Assembly (NCBI RefSeq): GCF_007829035.1
Contig: NZ_VIVQ01000001.1
Coordinates: 2,294,001-2,358,000, forward strand
Reading direction: 5' to 3'
From: Rudaeicoccus suwonensis
GTDB taxonomy: Bacteria; Actinomycetota; Actinomycetes; Actinomycetales; Dermatophilaceae
DNA length: 64,000 nt
In this document: positions 44,432-58,575 of the stretch, one piece after another
How positions within the stretch are numbered: the stretch's first letter is position 1
How the letters are laid out: each line of letters opens with the position of its first letter
Notes under the pieces: model-generated
Told to the model about the DNA's origin: nothing
Seen by the model: the letters and a program-made list of their open reading frames with translations, nothing else
The model's database searches: none
Program-made: the position numbers and the translations under genes

Positions 44432-45388
44432 ATGGAGTTGATCGTCGCCCCGGAAGTCCCCACGTCATACGCCCGCGTCCGCGAGCCGCAGCAGCCGCCC
44501 ATCCGCGTGGGTGTCGTTCAGCACCAATGGGATTCGGACGCTGATGCGTTGCAGGAGTCGCTGCGAGACGGCATCCGCCAGGCCGCTGAGGCGGGTGCGC
44601 AGATCGTCTTCCTGCCCGAGCTGACCCTGTCGCGATATCCCGCGGACACGCTACCGACGGGTACCGCCAGCGACATCGCCGAGAGCCTGGATGACGGCCC
44701 GACGGTCACCTTCGCCCGCGCGGCCGCTCGCGACTTCGGCGTCCACGTGCACGCCTCGCTCTACGAGCGCAATGACGCCGGCGACGGTCTCGGCCTCAAC
44801 ACCGCGATTCTCGTGTCGCCGACCGGCGAGTTGGTCGGACGCACCCGCAAGACGCACATCCCGGTGACGGCCGGTTACTACGAGGACAAATACTTCCGGC
44901 CCGGCCCGTCGGACAACGCCTACCCGATCGTCGAACTCGCCGAGCCCGCAGTGAAACTCGGCCTGCCGACGTGCTGGGACGAGTGGTTCCCCGAGGTCGC
45001 CCGCTCGTACGCCCTCGGCGGCGCCGACCTGCTGGCCTATCCGACGGCCATCGGCTCCGAGCCCGACCACCCCGACTTCGACACCGAGCCGCTGTGGCAG
45101 GCCACGATCACCGGGCACGCCATCGCCAACGGCCTGTTCATCGTGGTGCCCAACCGCTTCGGCAGCGAAGGCCTGATCACGTTCTACGGATCCAGCTTCA
45201 TCGTCGACCCATACGGCCGGGTGCTCGTGCAGGCGCCCCGCGACCGGGCCGCGGTGCTCGTGGCCGATCTCGACCTGGCCCAGCGCGGTGACTGGCTCGA
45301 TCTGTTCCCGTTCCTCGCGACCCGCCGCCCCGACACGTATGCCGGACTCGCTGCGCCTGTGCAGCCGCAGCATCGCCGCGACGTCTGA
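44432..45388 (+). CDS. carbon-nitrogen hydrolase (nitrilase superfamily, N-carbamoylputrescine amidase-like)
   Basis: The 318-aa protein has the Glu-Lys-Cys triad of the nitrilase superfamily: FLPELTLSRYP (Glu), GRTRKTHIPV (Lys) and GLPTCWDEWFPEVARSYAL (Cys). The CWD-WFPE block and the flanking YYEDKYFRPG segment resemble N-carbamoylputrescine amidases/beta-ureidopropionases, but the residue set is not decisive. It is likely cytoplasmic amide hydrolysis. It diverges from DUF3046 with 58 bp between starts. No agmatine deiminase gene is seen beside it. Confidence 0.82.
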   Translation: MELIVAPEVPTSYARVREPQQPPIRVGVVQHQWDSDADALQESLRDGIRQAAEAGAQIVFLPELTLSRYPADTLPTGTASDIAESLDDGPTVTFARAAARDFGVHVHASLYERNDAGDGLGLNTAILVSPTGELVGRTRKTHIPVTAGYYEDKYFRPGPSDNAYPIVELAEPAVKLGLPTCWDEWFPEVARSYALGGADLLAYPTAIGSEPDHPDFDTEPLWQATITGHAIANGLFIVVPNRFGSEGLITFYGSSFIVDPYGRVLVQAPRDRAAVLVADLDLAQRGDWLDLFPFLATRRPDTYAGLAAPVQPQHRRDV

Positions 45389-45488
45389 CCGGGCAGACCT
45401 CACCGAGCACGTATGCCGCACAGCTCTCGTCGCCCACGCCCCTGCGAGCGATAGCCGCTGTCGGTGCCGGATGGCAGGCTGACCCCTG

Positions 45489-50255
<4,767 letters not shown>

Positions 50256-50273
50256 TAGCCCCTGGAGTCACCG

Positions 50274-51119
50274 ATGCCTGAAGGTGACGTTGTCCGCAAG
50301 ACGGCGCAACGACTGGACCAAGCGCTTGCGGGCCGGCCACTCGTGGGCGCCGAGCTGCGGTGGCCGAGCCTGGGCGACCGGAGCCTGCACGGGATGACCA
50401 CGACCGAGGTGGTCAGCCGAGGCAAGCACCTGCTGCACCGGCTCGACAGCGGTCTGACCCTGCACTCGCATCTGCGCATGGAGGGGTCGTGGCGGGTCCG
50501 CCCGACGTCGGCGGTGACACCAAAGGTGGCGGCACGCAGCGACATACGTGCGCTCTTGGCCACCGACACCTGGGCTGCGATCGGCTACCGGTTGGGGCTG
50601 CTGGAGTTGTTCGCGACGCGTGAAGAGGACCGCGTCGTCGGCCACCTCGGCCCCGACATCCTCTCGCCCGAGTGGGACGCCGACGAGGCCGTTCGACGTT
50701 TGCGGAGGCAGCCGGCGGAGACGATCGGTGCGGCGCTGCTGGATCAACGCAACCTGGCCGGCATCGGCACGATGTTCGCCGCGGAGGCACTGTTCGAGCA
50801 GCAGGTCCCGCCCTGGCAACCGGTCGCCCAGACCACCGACGAGCAGGTGCACGGCACGCTCGCCGCAGCGCATCGGCTGATGACCCGCTCGATGGACCAA
50901 CCGCTGCGCATCGTCACCGAGCGCACGTCCACCACCGAGGACACCCGGGTCCACGCCCGCAGCGGCCGGCCATGCCTGCGCTGCGGCGGCACCGTGCGCG
51001 TGGCGATGATCGGCACAGCGCCGCAGGAGCGGACGATGTTCTATTGCCCGACCTGCCAGGGCGGCCTCGGCCCGACCGACGACGGCCGCACGCAACGCCC
51101 GCTCAACAGCCAGCGCTGA
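50274..51119 (+). CDS. nei: Fpg/Nei-family DNA glycosylase (endonuclease VIII type)
   Basis: The 281-aa enzyme starts MPEGDVVRKTAQRLDQAL with the catalytic Pro1 (after Met removal) and Glu2. It shows the H2TH region (AALLDQRNLAGIGTMFAAEAL) and a C-terminal zinc finger CLRCGGTV ... CPTCQGG. The PEGD N-terminus points to Nei rather than Fpg (PELP). It excises oxidised pyrimidines. It lies 18 bp behind lhr, so translation is probably coupled with that repair helicase. Confidence 0.93.
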   Translation: MPEGDVVRKTAQRLDQALAGRPLVGAELRWPSLGDRSLHGMTTTEVVSRGKHLLHRLDSGLTLHSHLRMEGSWRVRPTSAVTPKVAARSDIRALLATDTWAAIGYRLGLLELFATREEDRVVGHLGPDILSPEWDADEAVRRLRRQPAETIGAALLDQRNLAGIGTMFAAEALFEQQVPPWQPVAQTTDEQVHGTLAAAHRLMTRSMDQPLRIVTERTSTTEDTRVHARSGRPCLRCGGTVRVAMIGTAPQERTMFYCPTCQGGLGPTDDGRTQRPLNSQR

Positions 51120-51158
51120 CACCGCGACTTTGTGGGCGAGGGGCCGCTGGCCGATGTC

Positions 51159-52094
51159 TCAGGCTCGGCTACCAACGCCGCCAGCAGGCGCGATCGCGGC
51201 GATGGCCGCCAGATCCGCGACAGTGAGAGTGATGTCGACGGCGGCGATGTTCTCCGCAACCCGACCGGCGTTGCGTGAGCCGGGGATCGGCACGATGTAG
51301 TCGCGTTGGGCCAGGAGCCACGCGATTGCCAACTGGGACAGGCTCGCGCCCTTCCTGCTGGCGAACTGGGTCAGCTGGCCGACGATCTCGACGTTTTCGT
51401 CGTAGTTCTCTGGTTCCCACCACCCGATGCGCTGGCGGAAGTCGTCGGCGGCATAGGCGCTGCGCGGCTGTACTGCCCCGGACAGGAAGCCTCGCGCCAG
51501 CGGCGAGTAGGCGACCATGCCGATGCCGAGTTCTTCGATGACGGGCAACAGTGACTCGGACTCGCGGGCGAAGATCGAGTACTCGCTTTGCAGCACCGAG
51601 ATCGGATGGACAGCGTGCGCCTTGCGGATGCTCTCGGCGTTCGTGTTGGACAGCCCGAGGTACTTCACCTTGCCGGCCTCGACGTACTGCTTCATCACTC
51701 CGACGACTTCCTCGACGGGAACGGCCGGGTCGTGGACGTGCTGGTAGAGCAGATCGATCGAGTCGACCCGCAGGTTCTGCAGGCTGGCGTCGACAACCGT
51801 GCGGATGTGCTCGGGGCGCGAGTTGGGTGCGAACGACGGGGTGAAGCCGAACTTCGTGGCGATCGTGACCTGGTCACGGATAGGTGCCAACGCCGTACCG
51901 AGCAGCTTCTCGCCAACGCCCCACCCATACATCTCGGCGGTGTCGAAGTGAGTCACGCCGAGTTCGTGTGCCCGACGGATCGCGCTGATCGACCCGGCGT
52001 CATCCGTGGGACCGTAGCCGATCGCGGTGCCCATCGCGCCGTATCCGATGGCGCTGACGGTTAGACCCTGCTGCCCGAGGTTGCGCTGCTGCAT
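51159..52094 (-). CDS. aldo/keto reductase
   Basis: This 311-aa NADPH-dependent TIM-barrel oxidoreductase has the catalytic Asp-Tyr pair FDTAEMYGWGVGEKLLG, Lys in VTIATKFGF, His in LLYQHVHDP and the C-terminal cofactor motif IPGSRNAGRVAENI. It resembles the YghZ/perakine-reductase group. The start is taken as ATG 52094 because GAGGAG lies 6 nt upstream; the ATG at 52100 abuts the Shine-Dalgarno. A divergent TetR gene and two palindromic operators strongly suggest TetR repression with an unknown inducer. No GTATGNCG octamer lies in this gene or the next three. Confidence 0.92.
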   Translation of the reverse strand: MQQRNLGQQGLTVSAIGYGAMGTAIGYGPTDDAGSISAIRRAHELGVTHFDTAEMYGWGVGEKLLGTALAPIRDQVTIATKFGFTPSFAPNSRPEHIRTVVDASLQNLRVDSIDLLYQHVHDPAVPVEEVVGVMKQYVEAGKVKYLGLSNTNAESIRKAHAVHPISVLQSEYSIFARESESLLPVIEELGIGMVAYSPLARGFLSGAVQPRSAYAADDFRQRIGWWEPENYDENVEIVGQLTQFASRKGASLSQLAIAWLLAQRDYIVPIPGSRNAGRVAENIAAVDITLTVADLAAIAAIAPAGGVGSRA

Positions 52095-52112
52095 GTTCAT
52101 CTCCTCAAAATC

Positions 52113-52133
52113 CAAACCGAACGGTTCGGTTTG
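52113..52133. promoter_or_regulatory. TetR operator 1 in the AKR/tetR intergenic region
   Basis: The arms CAAACCGAAC (52113-52122) and GTTCGGTTTG (52124-52133) form a perfect dyad around one central G. It lies just upstream of the aldo/keto reductase ribosome-binding site, in a position to block its promoter. Confidence 0.75.
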
Positions 52134-52157
52134 AGGATACGCTCTCGGACCAGATTT

Positions 52158-52185
52158 CCAAACCAGACGGTTTGGTTCGTATCCT
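52158..52185. promoter_or_regulatory. TetR operator 2 and tetR -10 element
   Basis: The dyad CCAAACC-AGAC-GGTTTGG (52158-52175) shares the CAAACC/GGTTTG half-sites of operator 1. A TATCCT -10-like hexamer follows at 52180-52185, only 6 nt before the tetR ATG, so tetR mRNA may be leaderless and autorepressed. Confidence 0.7.
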
Positions 52186-52191
52186 TCAGTC

Positions 52192-52767
52192 ATGTCAGGA
52201 GCAGATTCGACCCGTGACCGGATCGTCGCGGCCGCGACGGCCGAGTTCGCGCAGCACGGCATTGCTGGAGCCAGGGTCGAACGGATCGCCAAGGCAGCTC
52301 GCACCAGCAAGGAGCGCGTCTATGCGCACTTCGGTAGCAAGGACAAGCTCTACCGGTTCATCGCCGGGCGGGAGCTCATTGCCATGTCCGAGGCCGTGCC
52401 GCTGGACCCAGCAGACCTGCCGGGCTACGCCGTCCGCGTCCACGATCACATCACAGAACACCCAGAACGACTTCGGCTGATGAAGTGGGGTCAGCTGGAA
52501 CTTCCCTCAGGCCCTGCCAGCGTCGATGACGCCGTCGACGTTGTCGTTGTCAACAAGATCGAGCAACTACGCCGGGCCCAGACCGATGGCGTCCTTGATG
52601 CCAGTTGGGATCCGATCGACATCCTCGTCTTCGTCAGTCAGCTCGCGACGTCGCCCATCGACCCCGGCAGTTCGATCAACGATCAGCAGCGCACCGCGTT
52701 CAGGGCTGCGCGTCGCGACGCGATCAAGAAAGCTGTTCAGCGGCTCTTCCCGGCGATCAACGCCTGA
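52192..52767 (+). CDS. TetR-family repressor
   Basis: The 191-aa regulator starts MSGADSTRDRIVAAATAEFA. The N-terminal HTH (GARVERIAKAARTSKERVYAHFGSKDKLY, about residues 25-53) is classic TetR; the C-terminal part is the all-helical ligand domain. It is divergent from the aldo/keto reductase and most likely controls it and itself through the two dyads in the 97-bp gap. Confidence 0.92.
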   Translation: MSGADSTRDRIVAAATAEFAQHGIAGARVERIAKAARTSKERVYAHFGSKDKLYRFIAGRELIAMSEAVPLDPADLPGYAVRVHDHITEHPERLRLMKWGQLELPSGPASVDDAVDVVVVNKIEQLRRAQTDGVLDASWDPIDILVFVSQLATSPIDPGSSINDQQRTAFRAARRDAIKKAVQRLFPAINA

Positions 52768-52874
52768 GATCGGAGAAGCGATCGCCGCACCGGTCACGTG
52801 GCGAAGAACCACAAATCGATCACGATCGTGTCGCCTCTGACGCACGCGACCGCGCAGCCCGTTTGGATGCAGGC

Positions 52875-53285
52875 ATGGGGCGGAGGAAACGGACAGCAAT
52901 CGCAACGGCCGTCATCGTGGCCGCTTGCTACGTCTTCTGGTGCTTCCAGGGCGGCCGCCTCCAAGCCGGGCCAGAAGGGCTGCTTCATCCCGTGGGGGCG
53001 TACTGGGTCACGAAGACACTCCAGTTGAGATGCATCGACGCCCAGACATCCGCGAGTGCGCTGAGTATTCAGGCGTATATCGGAGACGACGACAGAAATC
53101 CGCAGATCGCGGTGACGCTGGCCGATCGATCTCGCATCGTCCTCAAGGGAAAGCTGCAGGAGAACATCGCCTACGGCGCCATGCCGACGCAACTTGATAC
53201 CACCACGATTCTCGTTCCCTTGACGATTTCTTACACGGGACAAAACATCTACAGCGGAAGGAAATTGCTGCAGTATTGCCCGTGA
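52875..53285 (+). CDS. hypothetical membrane-anchored/secreted protein
   Basis: The 136-aa product starts MGRRKRTAIATAVIVAACYV: a basic N-terminus and one hydrophobic segment (about residues 8-24) followed by an extracytoplasmic region with two cysteines (LRCIDAQ and a terminal LLQYCP) that could form a disulfide. No family recognised. It is preceded by 107 bp without features. Codon use is less GC-biased than the neighbours, in line with an acquired segment. Confidence 0.55.
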   Translation: MGRRKRTAIATAVIVAACYVFWCFQGGRLQAGPEGLLHPVGAYWVTKTLQLRCIDAQTSASALSIQAYIGDDDRNPQIAVTLADRSRIVLKGKLQENIAYGAMPTQLDTTTILVPLTISYTGQNIYSGRKLLQYCP

Positions 53286-53330
53286 TTCAGCAACCACGTT
53301 GCAGCTGATGACACCGAAGAAACGGATGTC

Positions 53331-53906
53331 TCAACAGTCGGCGATGAAGCGGGTGCGGTCGCTGGCGATCAGTCCGTAGATCCAGGAGTCCGACACGTCT
53401 CCGTCGACGATGCAGTCCTGCCGCAGACGACCTTCTCGGACAAAACCTGACTTTTCGAGGACCCGGGCGCACGCGAGGTTGCGGGTGTCGAGCTCGGCTT
53501 GAACTCTGTTGAGGTCGAGGGCGTCGAAGGCCCAGTCCAGCATCGCCAGAACGACCTCCGTCGCGTATCCGTGGCCCCACGACGGCTTCGCGAAGCAGAA
53601 ACCGACGGCAGCGCTGCGGAAGTCGGGATTCCAGCGACTCACACTGCACCACCCGAGAAAGGCACCGTCATCGAGTCGCTCGACGACCACCCGAACGCCG
53701 ACGTCGTCGGCGCTCATCGCATGGCACTTGTCGATGAAACGCGTAGCCCGCTCCTGATTGCTCCACGCCGGCTCGTCCCAGTACCGCAAGACATCACGGT
53801 CGGTCATCAACGAGAACAGCTCTTCTCCGTCGGATTCGCGGAAGGGCCGAAGATGCAGTCGTTCGGTGCGAAGGTCGGGCGTTTTCAAACTCACGGACGT
53901 GATCAT
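53331..53906 (-). CDS. GNAT acetyltransferase (RimJ/RimL type)
   Basis: The 191-aa protein begins MITSVSLKTPDLRTERLHLR, the usual RimJ/RimL start. It has the acetyl-CoA motif SWGHGYATEVVLAMLDWAF and the closing LDTRNLACARVLEKSGFVREG block. It acetylates a protein N-terminus or small molecule; no specific substrate can be named. An ATG 24 bp upstream is possible. Confidence 0.88.
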   Translation of the reverse strand: MITSVSLKTPDLRTERLHLRPFRESDGEELFSLMTDRDVLRYWDEPAWSNQERATRFIDKCHAMSADDVGVRVVVERLDDGAFLGWCSVSRWNPDFRSAAVGFCFAKPSWGHGYATEVVLAMLDWAFDALDLNRVQAELDTRNLACARVLEKSGFVREGRLRQDCIVDGDVSDSWIYGLIASDRTRFIADC

Positions 53907-53930
53907 GCCAGCGCTACTCGCCAGGTTCAC

Positions 53931-54070
53931 GGGCTTTTACGATTCGCCAGGTCCATGGAACCTAGGACGTTCGCGTGGCCTGCAACGGGCGACACAGTCT
54001 CATCGCGCAGCCGAAATCACCTGATAGATATCAGGATTCGCGACGCCTCGGCACATTGCCGAGAATGAAC
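53931..54070. promoter_or_regulatory. GNAT/clgR intergenic region with a short palindrome
   Basis: It contains CCTGATA-GA-TATCAGG (54020-54035), a short AT-rich perfect dyad about 35 bp downstream of the clgR stop. It may be an operator or weak terminator. Nothing else recognisable. Confidence 0.35.
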
Positions 54071-54367
54071 TCAGGCTGCGGAAACGACCGGCGCAACGGG
54101 ACCGACAGGCAGCGGCACGGGTGCGGTGACCGCCTCGGCCACGGCGATCCGCTCGGACACCTGCAGCATGGTCTCCGACAGCGGCAACCCGAGCGCGCTG
54201 CACACCGAGGCGAGCAACTCCGAGGAGGCTTCCTTCTCACCGCGCTCGATCTCGGACAAGTAGCCCAACGACACCTGGGCGCTGGACGCGACATCGCGCA
54301 GCGTCCGACCCTGCACCTGGCGCGCCTCGCGCAGCACGTCGCCCAACTCACGGCGGAGCAGGATCAT
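54071..54367 (-). CDS. clgR: XRE-family regulator ClgR
   Basis: The 98-aa protein has a Cro/CI-type HTH ([30 protein letters not shown], about residues 21-50) identical in style to ClgR, the actinobacterial activator of clp protease and stress genes. It ends in an A/V/P-rich tail of the kind used for Clp-dependent turnover (VAPVVSAA). The start at 54367 has a strong AAGGAGG 6 nt upstream. A TAAGGT -10-like element lies on the minus strand at 54420-54425. It sits downstream of cinA, as in corynebacteria and mycobacteria. Confidence 0.92.
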   Translation of the reverse strand: MILLRRELGDVLREARQVQGRTLRDVASSAQVSLGYLSEIERGEKEASSELLASVCSALGLPLSETMLQVSERIAVAEAVTAPVPLPVGPVAPVVSAA

Positions 54368-54507
54368 GGGCGCCTCCTTGTGCTGAGCTGGCGGACAGGT
54401 CTTCGATCTGGTGGGCACCACCTTAGCCGGATGCCCTGACGCAGCCCGGGCGGGCGACGCCGATGCACCATCGACAACTCGCGCGAGGCGTCCGTTAATC
54501 CCAGCGC

Positions 54508-55035
54508 TCATCGGCGTTCGACGCACTGTCTGAGCAGTTCGAGCACCGCCCGCACCGTGGCTGCGCGAATCTGATCGCGGTCGCCGCTCAAAGAGAGGAT
54601 GCGCACCTCGTCGACCGGTACGCCTGGCGCGTCATCCCACCCGGTCGCGATGAAGACCCGTCCCACCGGCGCGCCGTCCTGCTCGGCCGGTCCGGCCACA
54701 CCCGTCGTCGCGATTCCATGCGTCGCACCCATCAGCCGGCGCACGCCGTGCGCCATCTGCCGGGCCACCTCCGCCTGCACCGGTCCCCCACTGCGCAACA
54801 GCAGATCATCCACACCCAGCACCCTCGCCTTGGTGTCCGTCGCGTATGTCGCAACGCCCCCACGCACCACCGCGCTCGCGCCGGGGACAGCGGTCAGGGC
54901 AGCGGTCACCAGACCGCCGGTCAGCGACTCGGCGGCAGCGATCGTGCACCCGTGCCGCGCCAGCAGTGCGATGAGTTCGCGGTCGTCGTCGTGTGCAACG
55001 GGGGCGGTGGTGTCGTGATCCGGTCGCTGCGTCAT
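54508..55035 (-). CDS. cinA: CinA C-terminal-domain amidase (nicotinamide mononucleotide deamidase)
   Basis: The 175-aa protein comprises only the CinA C-terminal (PncC) domain: [38 protein letters not shown] and [22 protein letters not shown]. It hydrolyses NMN to nicotinate mononucleotide for pyridine nucleotide recycling. In streptococci the longer CinA is part of the competence regulon, but this short form need not be. The start ATG lies within a GTATGACG octamer (55030-55037). It follows pgsA with 27 bp between them. Confidence 0.92.
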   Translation of the reverse strand: MTQRPDHDTTAPVAHDDDRELIALLARHGCTIAAAESLTGGLVTAALTAVPGASAVVRGGVATYATDTKARVLGVDDLLLRSGGPVQAEVARQMAHGVRRLMGATHGIATTGVAGPAEQDGAPVGRVFIATGWDDAPGVPVDEVRILSLSGDRDQIRAATVRAVLELLRQCVERR

Positions 55036-55062
55036 ACCGCTGTCATACTCCCGCCGCGAACG

Positions 55063-55794
55063 TCACCGTCCGGCGGCGCGCCGCTCGCGCCGCAACCGGG
55101 AGCGCTCGCTGTTGCGCCGCAGCGACATCGCGCGGAAGACGTAGTCGACGCCGGTCACCACTGTGACCACCACCGCGGCCGCCATCACGATCCACGCGAT
55201 GACATCCCACACGCCGCTCATCGGCAGCAGGAAGAAGCCGATCGCGATGGCCTGCAGCAGAGTCTTGAGTTTGCCGCCGCGACTGGCGGGCAGCACACCG
55301 TGCCGGATCACCGACAGGCGCAGCAGGGTGATGCCGACCTCGCGCACGAGGATCACGACCGTCACCCACCACGGCAGCCGGCCGATCACCGAGAGCCCGA
55401 CCAGCGCCATGCCCATGAGCGCCTTGTCCGCGATCGGGTCCATCATCTTGCCGAAGTCGGTCACCAGGCCACGCGATCGCGCCAGGTCGCCGTCGATGCG
55501 GTCGGTGATCGAGGCGATCGCGAAGACAGCCACTGCCGCCAGCCGGTAGCCGGTGTCGTGGCCGCCGTGCGTCAGCAACAACCAGCCGAAGACCGGCACG
55601 AGCACGACGCGGAACATGGTCAGGGCGTTGGCAATGTTCCAGTTGCTGACACCGGTGCTCGGGGTCGAGGCGGGGTCCGGCACCGGCTCGATGAGCGGCT
55701 CGCCCGCGGCCCGTCGTCGCTCGAACTCCGCGCGCCGACGTTCGAGCTCCTCCCGCGCGGTCGGCCTGTTCTCGCGGCGGTCGGCTGCGCTCAC
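55063..55794 (-). CDS. pgsA: CDP-alcohol phosphatidyltransferase, phosphatidylglycerophosphate synthase
   Basis: The 243-aa membrane enzyme has the CDP-OH-P motif [27 protein letters not shown]-type sequence (D-x2-DG-x2-AR-x8-G-x3-D-x3-D, about residues 97-119) and four to six hydrophobic segments. An N-terminal charged tail of about 40 residues precedes them. It transfers glycerol-3-phosphate to CDP-diacylglycerol. The GTG start overlaps the rimO stop (GTGA), so it is translationally coupled to rimO. Confidence 0.93.
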   Translation of the reverse strand: MSAADRRENRPTAREELERRRAEFERRRAAGEPLIEPVPDPASTPSTGVSNWNIANALTMFRVVLVPVFGWLLLTHGGHDTGYRLAAVAVFAIASITDRIDGDLARSRGLVTDFGKMMDPIADKALMGMALVGLSVIGRLPWWVTVVILVREVGITLLRLSVIRHGVLPASRGGKLKTLLQAIAIGFFLLPMSGVWDVIAWIVMAAAVVVTVVTGVDYVFRAMSLRRNSERSRLRRERRAAGR

Positions 55795-57275
55795 ACCGGC
55801 TCCGCGATCAGGTCGATGCCGTGGGTGTCGACGACGCGTGCGGTCACGATGTCGCCGACCGCAGGCAGCGGAGCGCCCGGGCGCAGCGACAAGATCGTCT
55901 CGCCGTCGACATCCGGGCCCTGCTGGCCGGCGCGCCCGCGGACCTCCGGCTCAGCCTCGTCAGCGTCGCCGAAGTCGTCGAATTCGTCTGCGTCACCGAC
56001 GGATTCGACGAGCACCTCGAGGGTCTCGCCGATGCGTTCGGTGGCGCGTTGCAGGTTGAGCTCCTCGACCAGTCGCTGCAAGTGCGCTAGCCGGTCGGCC
56101 ACCTCGGCCTCGGGAAGCTTTGCGTCATACGTCTCGGCCTCGGTGCCGTCCTCGTCGGAGTAGCCGAACACCCCGACCACGTCGAGGCGGGCCTCGGTCA
56201 GGAAGGACTCGAGCTGCTCGAGGTCGGCGTCGGTCTCACCGGGGAATCCGACGATGACATTGCTGCGGACGCCCGCGTACGGCGACCGTCGCCGCACCTC
56301 CTGCAACAGCGTGAGGAAGGACTCGCGGTCACCGAACCGGCGCATCCGGCGCAGCAACGGCCCGCTCGCATGCTGGAACGAGATGTCGAAATACGGGACG
56401 ACCCCGGGCGTGGAGGTCATAACGTCCAGCAGGTCGGGCCGGATCTCAGCAGGCTGCAGGTAGGACACGCGAACCCGCGAAATGCCTTCAACCGCAGCAA
56501 GTTCCGGCAGCATCGTGTCGAGCAGCCGCAGGTCACCGAGATCCTTGCCGTACGACGTGGAGTTCTCGCTCACCAGGAAGATCTCGCGCACGTCGTGCTG
56601 CCCCAGCCAGCGCGCCTCGGCCAGCACATCCGACGGGCGGCGGGAGACGAAGGCACCGCGGAACATCGGGATCGCGCAGAATGCGCACCGCCGGTCACAC
56701 CCGGAGGCGATCTTCAGCGGTGCCCACGGCCGACCGTCCAGCCGCGCACGGATCACTCGCGGCGCCGCGACCGGCGACTCGACGGCCACATCGGCGGGTT
56801 CACGCACATCACCGTGCCCCGGGATCGCACCCGCGGCGTCCTGGCGCTGCACCGGCGACAGCGGCAGCAGCTTGCGCCGGTCCCCCGGCGTGTGGGATGT
56901 CGGTGCGTGGCCGTTGAGCACGGCCGTGAGCTGCGCGGACATGTCGGTGTACGAGTCGAATCCGAGCACCGCGTCGGCCTCGGGCAGCTGGGCGGCGAGC
57001 TGCTCGCCATACCTCTCGGCCAGGCAGCCGACCGCGACGACCGCCTGCGTGCGGCCGTGCTCCTTGAGGTCGTTGGCCTCCAGCAGCGCGTCGATGGAGT
57101 CCTTCTTGGCCTGCTCGACGAAGCCACACGTGTTGATGACCGCGACATCGGCTTGCGCCGCGTCGTCGACGAGGGTCCAGCCTTCGGCGGCAAGACGGCC
57201 GGCGAGCTCCTCCGAATCGACCTCGTTGCGGGCGCAGCCAAGGGTCACCAGCGCAACGCTGCGGGGGGAGGTCAT
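55791..57275 (-). CDS. rimO: ribosomal protein S12 methylthiotransferase
   Basis: This 494-aa radical-SAM enzyme starts [20 protein letters not shown]. It has UPF0004 cysteines (LGCARN, INTCGF, VGCLAE), radical-SAM [19 protein letters not shown] and a C-terminal TRAM domain. It adds a methylthio group to Asp of S12. The region between the UPF0004 and radical-SAM parts is longer than in E. coli (a Pro/Gly-rich insert), which is usual in actinobacteria. The frame upstream of 57275 is not coding. A TACAGT -10-like hexamer lies 7 nt before the ATG, so a leaderless start is possible. Confidence 0.95.
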   Translation of the reverse strand: MTSPRSVALVTLGCARNEVDSEELAGRLAAEGWTLVDDAAQADVAVINTCGFVEQAKKDSIDALLEANDLKEHGRTQAVVAVGCLAERYGEQLAAQLPEADAVLGFDSYTDMSAQLTAVLNGHAPTSHTPGDRRKLLPLSPVQRQDAAGAIPGHGDVREPADVAVESPVAAPRVIRARLDGRPWAPLKIASGCDRRCAFCAIPMFRGAFVSRRPSDVLAEARWLGQHDVREIFLVSENSTSYGKDLGDLRLLDTMLPELAAVEGISRVRVSYLQPAEIRPDLLDVMTSTPGVVPYFDISFQHASGPLLRRMRRFGDRESFLTLLQEVRRRSPYAGVRSNVIVGFPGETDADLEQLESFLTEARLDVVGVFGYSDEDGTEAETYDAKLPEAEVADRLAHLQRLVEELNLQRATERIGETLEVLVESVGDADEFDDFGDADEAEPEVRGRAGQQGPDVDGETILSLRPGAPLPAVGDIVTARVVDTHGIDLIAEPV

Positions 57276-57351
57276 GCGCTCAACTGTATTGGACCGGCAT
57301 GCAGCCGACCCAGACCACGCTGCCCGGCTCGCCGGTGGTGAGATGTGCTGT

Positions 57352-58551
57352 ATGTCGATGACCCCTTCCGCCGCCAGCCTCGCCCGCGTGACCGCCCTGC
57401 TGGGTGAGCATCCGCTCATCGACGGCCACAACGACCTGGCCTGGGCGGCACGGGAACTCGTCGGCTACGACTTCGACAAGCTCGACCTGGCCGCCGGCAC
57501 CGCCGACCGCACGCACACTGACATTGAGCGGCTGCGCCGCGGGCACGTCGGCGCGCAGTTCTGGTCGGTTTTCGTCCCCTCGAACCAGCCGGGCAGCGAA
57601 GCCCTCACCCAGACGCTGGAACAGATCGACGCGGTGCACCAGTTCGTCGGCCGGTGGCCGGAGGCCTTCGGCCTCGCGCGCACCGCCGATGAGGTGGAGT
57701 CGGTCTTCGCCTCCGGCCGCATCGCCTCCCTGCTCGGCGCCGAGGGCGGTCAGTCGATCGACAGCTCTCTGGCGGCGCTGCGGATGCTCTACGTGCTGGG
57801 CGTGCGCTACATGACCCTTACCCACAACGACAACAACCCCTGGGCGGACTCGGCGACGGACCTCCCGGAGCACGACGGCCTGACCCGGTTCGGCGTGGAG
57901 GTGGTGCGCGAGATGAACCGCATCGGCATGCTGGTCGACCTGTCGCACGTCTCGGCAGACACGATGCGCGCCGCCCTGGCGGCCTCGGAGGCGCCGGTCA
58001 TCTTCAGCCACTCCTCCGCCCGGGCCGTGTGCGACTCGCCACGCAATGCACCCGACGACGTCCTCGAGACGGTGCGCGACCGCGGTGGTGTGGTCATGTC
58101 CACCTTCGTGCCGGCATTCGTCTCGCAGGAGTGCGCGGACTGGCGGGCACGAGCGCAGGACGCCGCACGCGACGCCGGCGTGGTGCCGACCGACCACGTG
58201 GCGTTCACCGCGTTCGCCCGCACCTGGGCGCAGCGCCACCCGGAGCCGACCGCGACGCTCGACGACGTGATCGCGCACTTCGTCCACATCCGCGAGGTCG
58301 CCGGGATCGACCACCTCGGTGTGGGCGGCGACTACGACGGCGTGCCGGGGCTGCCGCTGGGGCTGGAGGACGTGTCGTCATACCCGGTGGTCTTTGCCGC
58401 GCTGGCCGACCTCGGCTGGTCGGACGAGGACCTCGCCAAGGTCGCCGGCGGCAACGTGCTGCGGGTGCTGCGCGATGCCGAGTCCGTCGCACGCGACCTG
58501 CAGACCACCCGTGGCCCGAGCGTGGCCACCATCGCCGAACTCGACGGCTGA
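57352..58551 (+). CDS. membrane dipeptidase (renal dipeptidase, M19 family)
   Basis: The 399-aa zinc peptidase has [14 protein letters not shown] (His/Asp metal ligands), [11 protein letters not shown] (bridging Glu), [12 protein letters not shown] (His), [11 protein letters not shown] (His) and the closing [10 protein letters not shown] (Asp). Family members cleave dipeptides, including D-amino-acid and beta-lactam-like substrates. No signal peptide is present, so it is probably cytoplasmic. The ATG at 57352 is preferred (57343 and 57358 also possible) and it overlaps a GTATGTCG octamer. It diverges from rimO 76 bp away. Confidence 0.9.
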   Translation: MSMTPSAASLARVTALLGEHPLIDGHNDLAWAARELVGYDFDKLDLAAGTADRTHTDIERLRRGHVGAQFWSVFVPSNQPGSEALTQTLEQIDAVHQFVGRWPEAFGLARTADEVESVFASGRIASLLGAEGGQSIDSSLAALRMLYVLGVRYMTLTHNDNNPWADSATDLPEHDGLTRFGVEVVREMNRIGMLVDLSHVSADTMRAALAASEAPVIFSHSSARAVCDSPRNAPDDVLETVRDRGGVVMSTFVPAFVSQECADWRARAQDAARDAGVVPTDHVAFTAFARTWAQRHPEPTATLDDVIAHFVHIREVAGIDHLGVGGDYDGVPGLPLGLEDVSSYPVVFAALADLGWSDEDLAKVAGGNVLRVLRDAESVARDLQTTRGPSVATIAELDG

Positions 58552-58575
58552 GCGCGCCCGACCCGGGCGTCGCGG

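Noticed and set aside
54508-55035. cinA as proof of competence
   Set aside because: This is the short C-terminal-domain form, a general NMN deamidase present in many non-competent bacteria.
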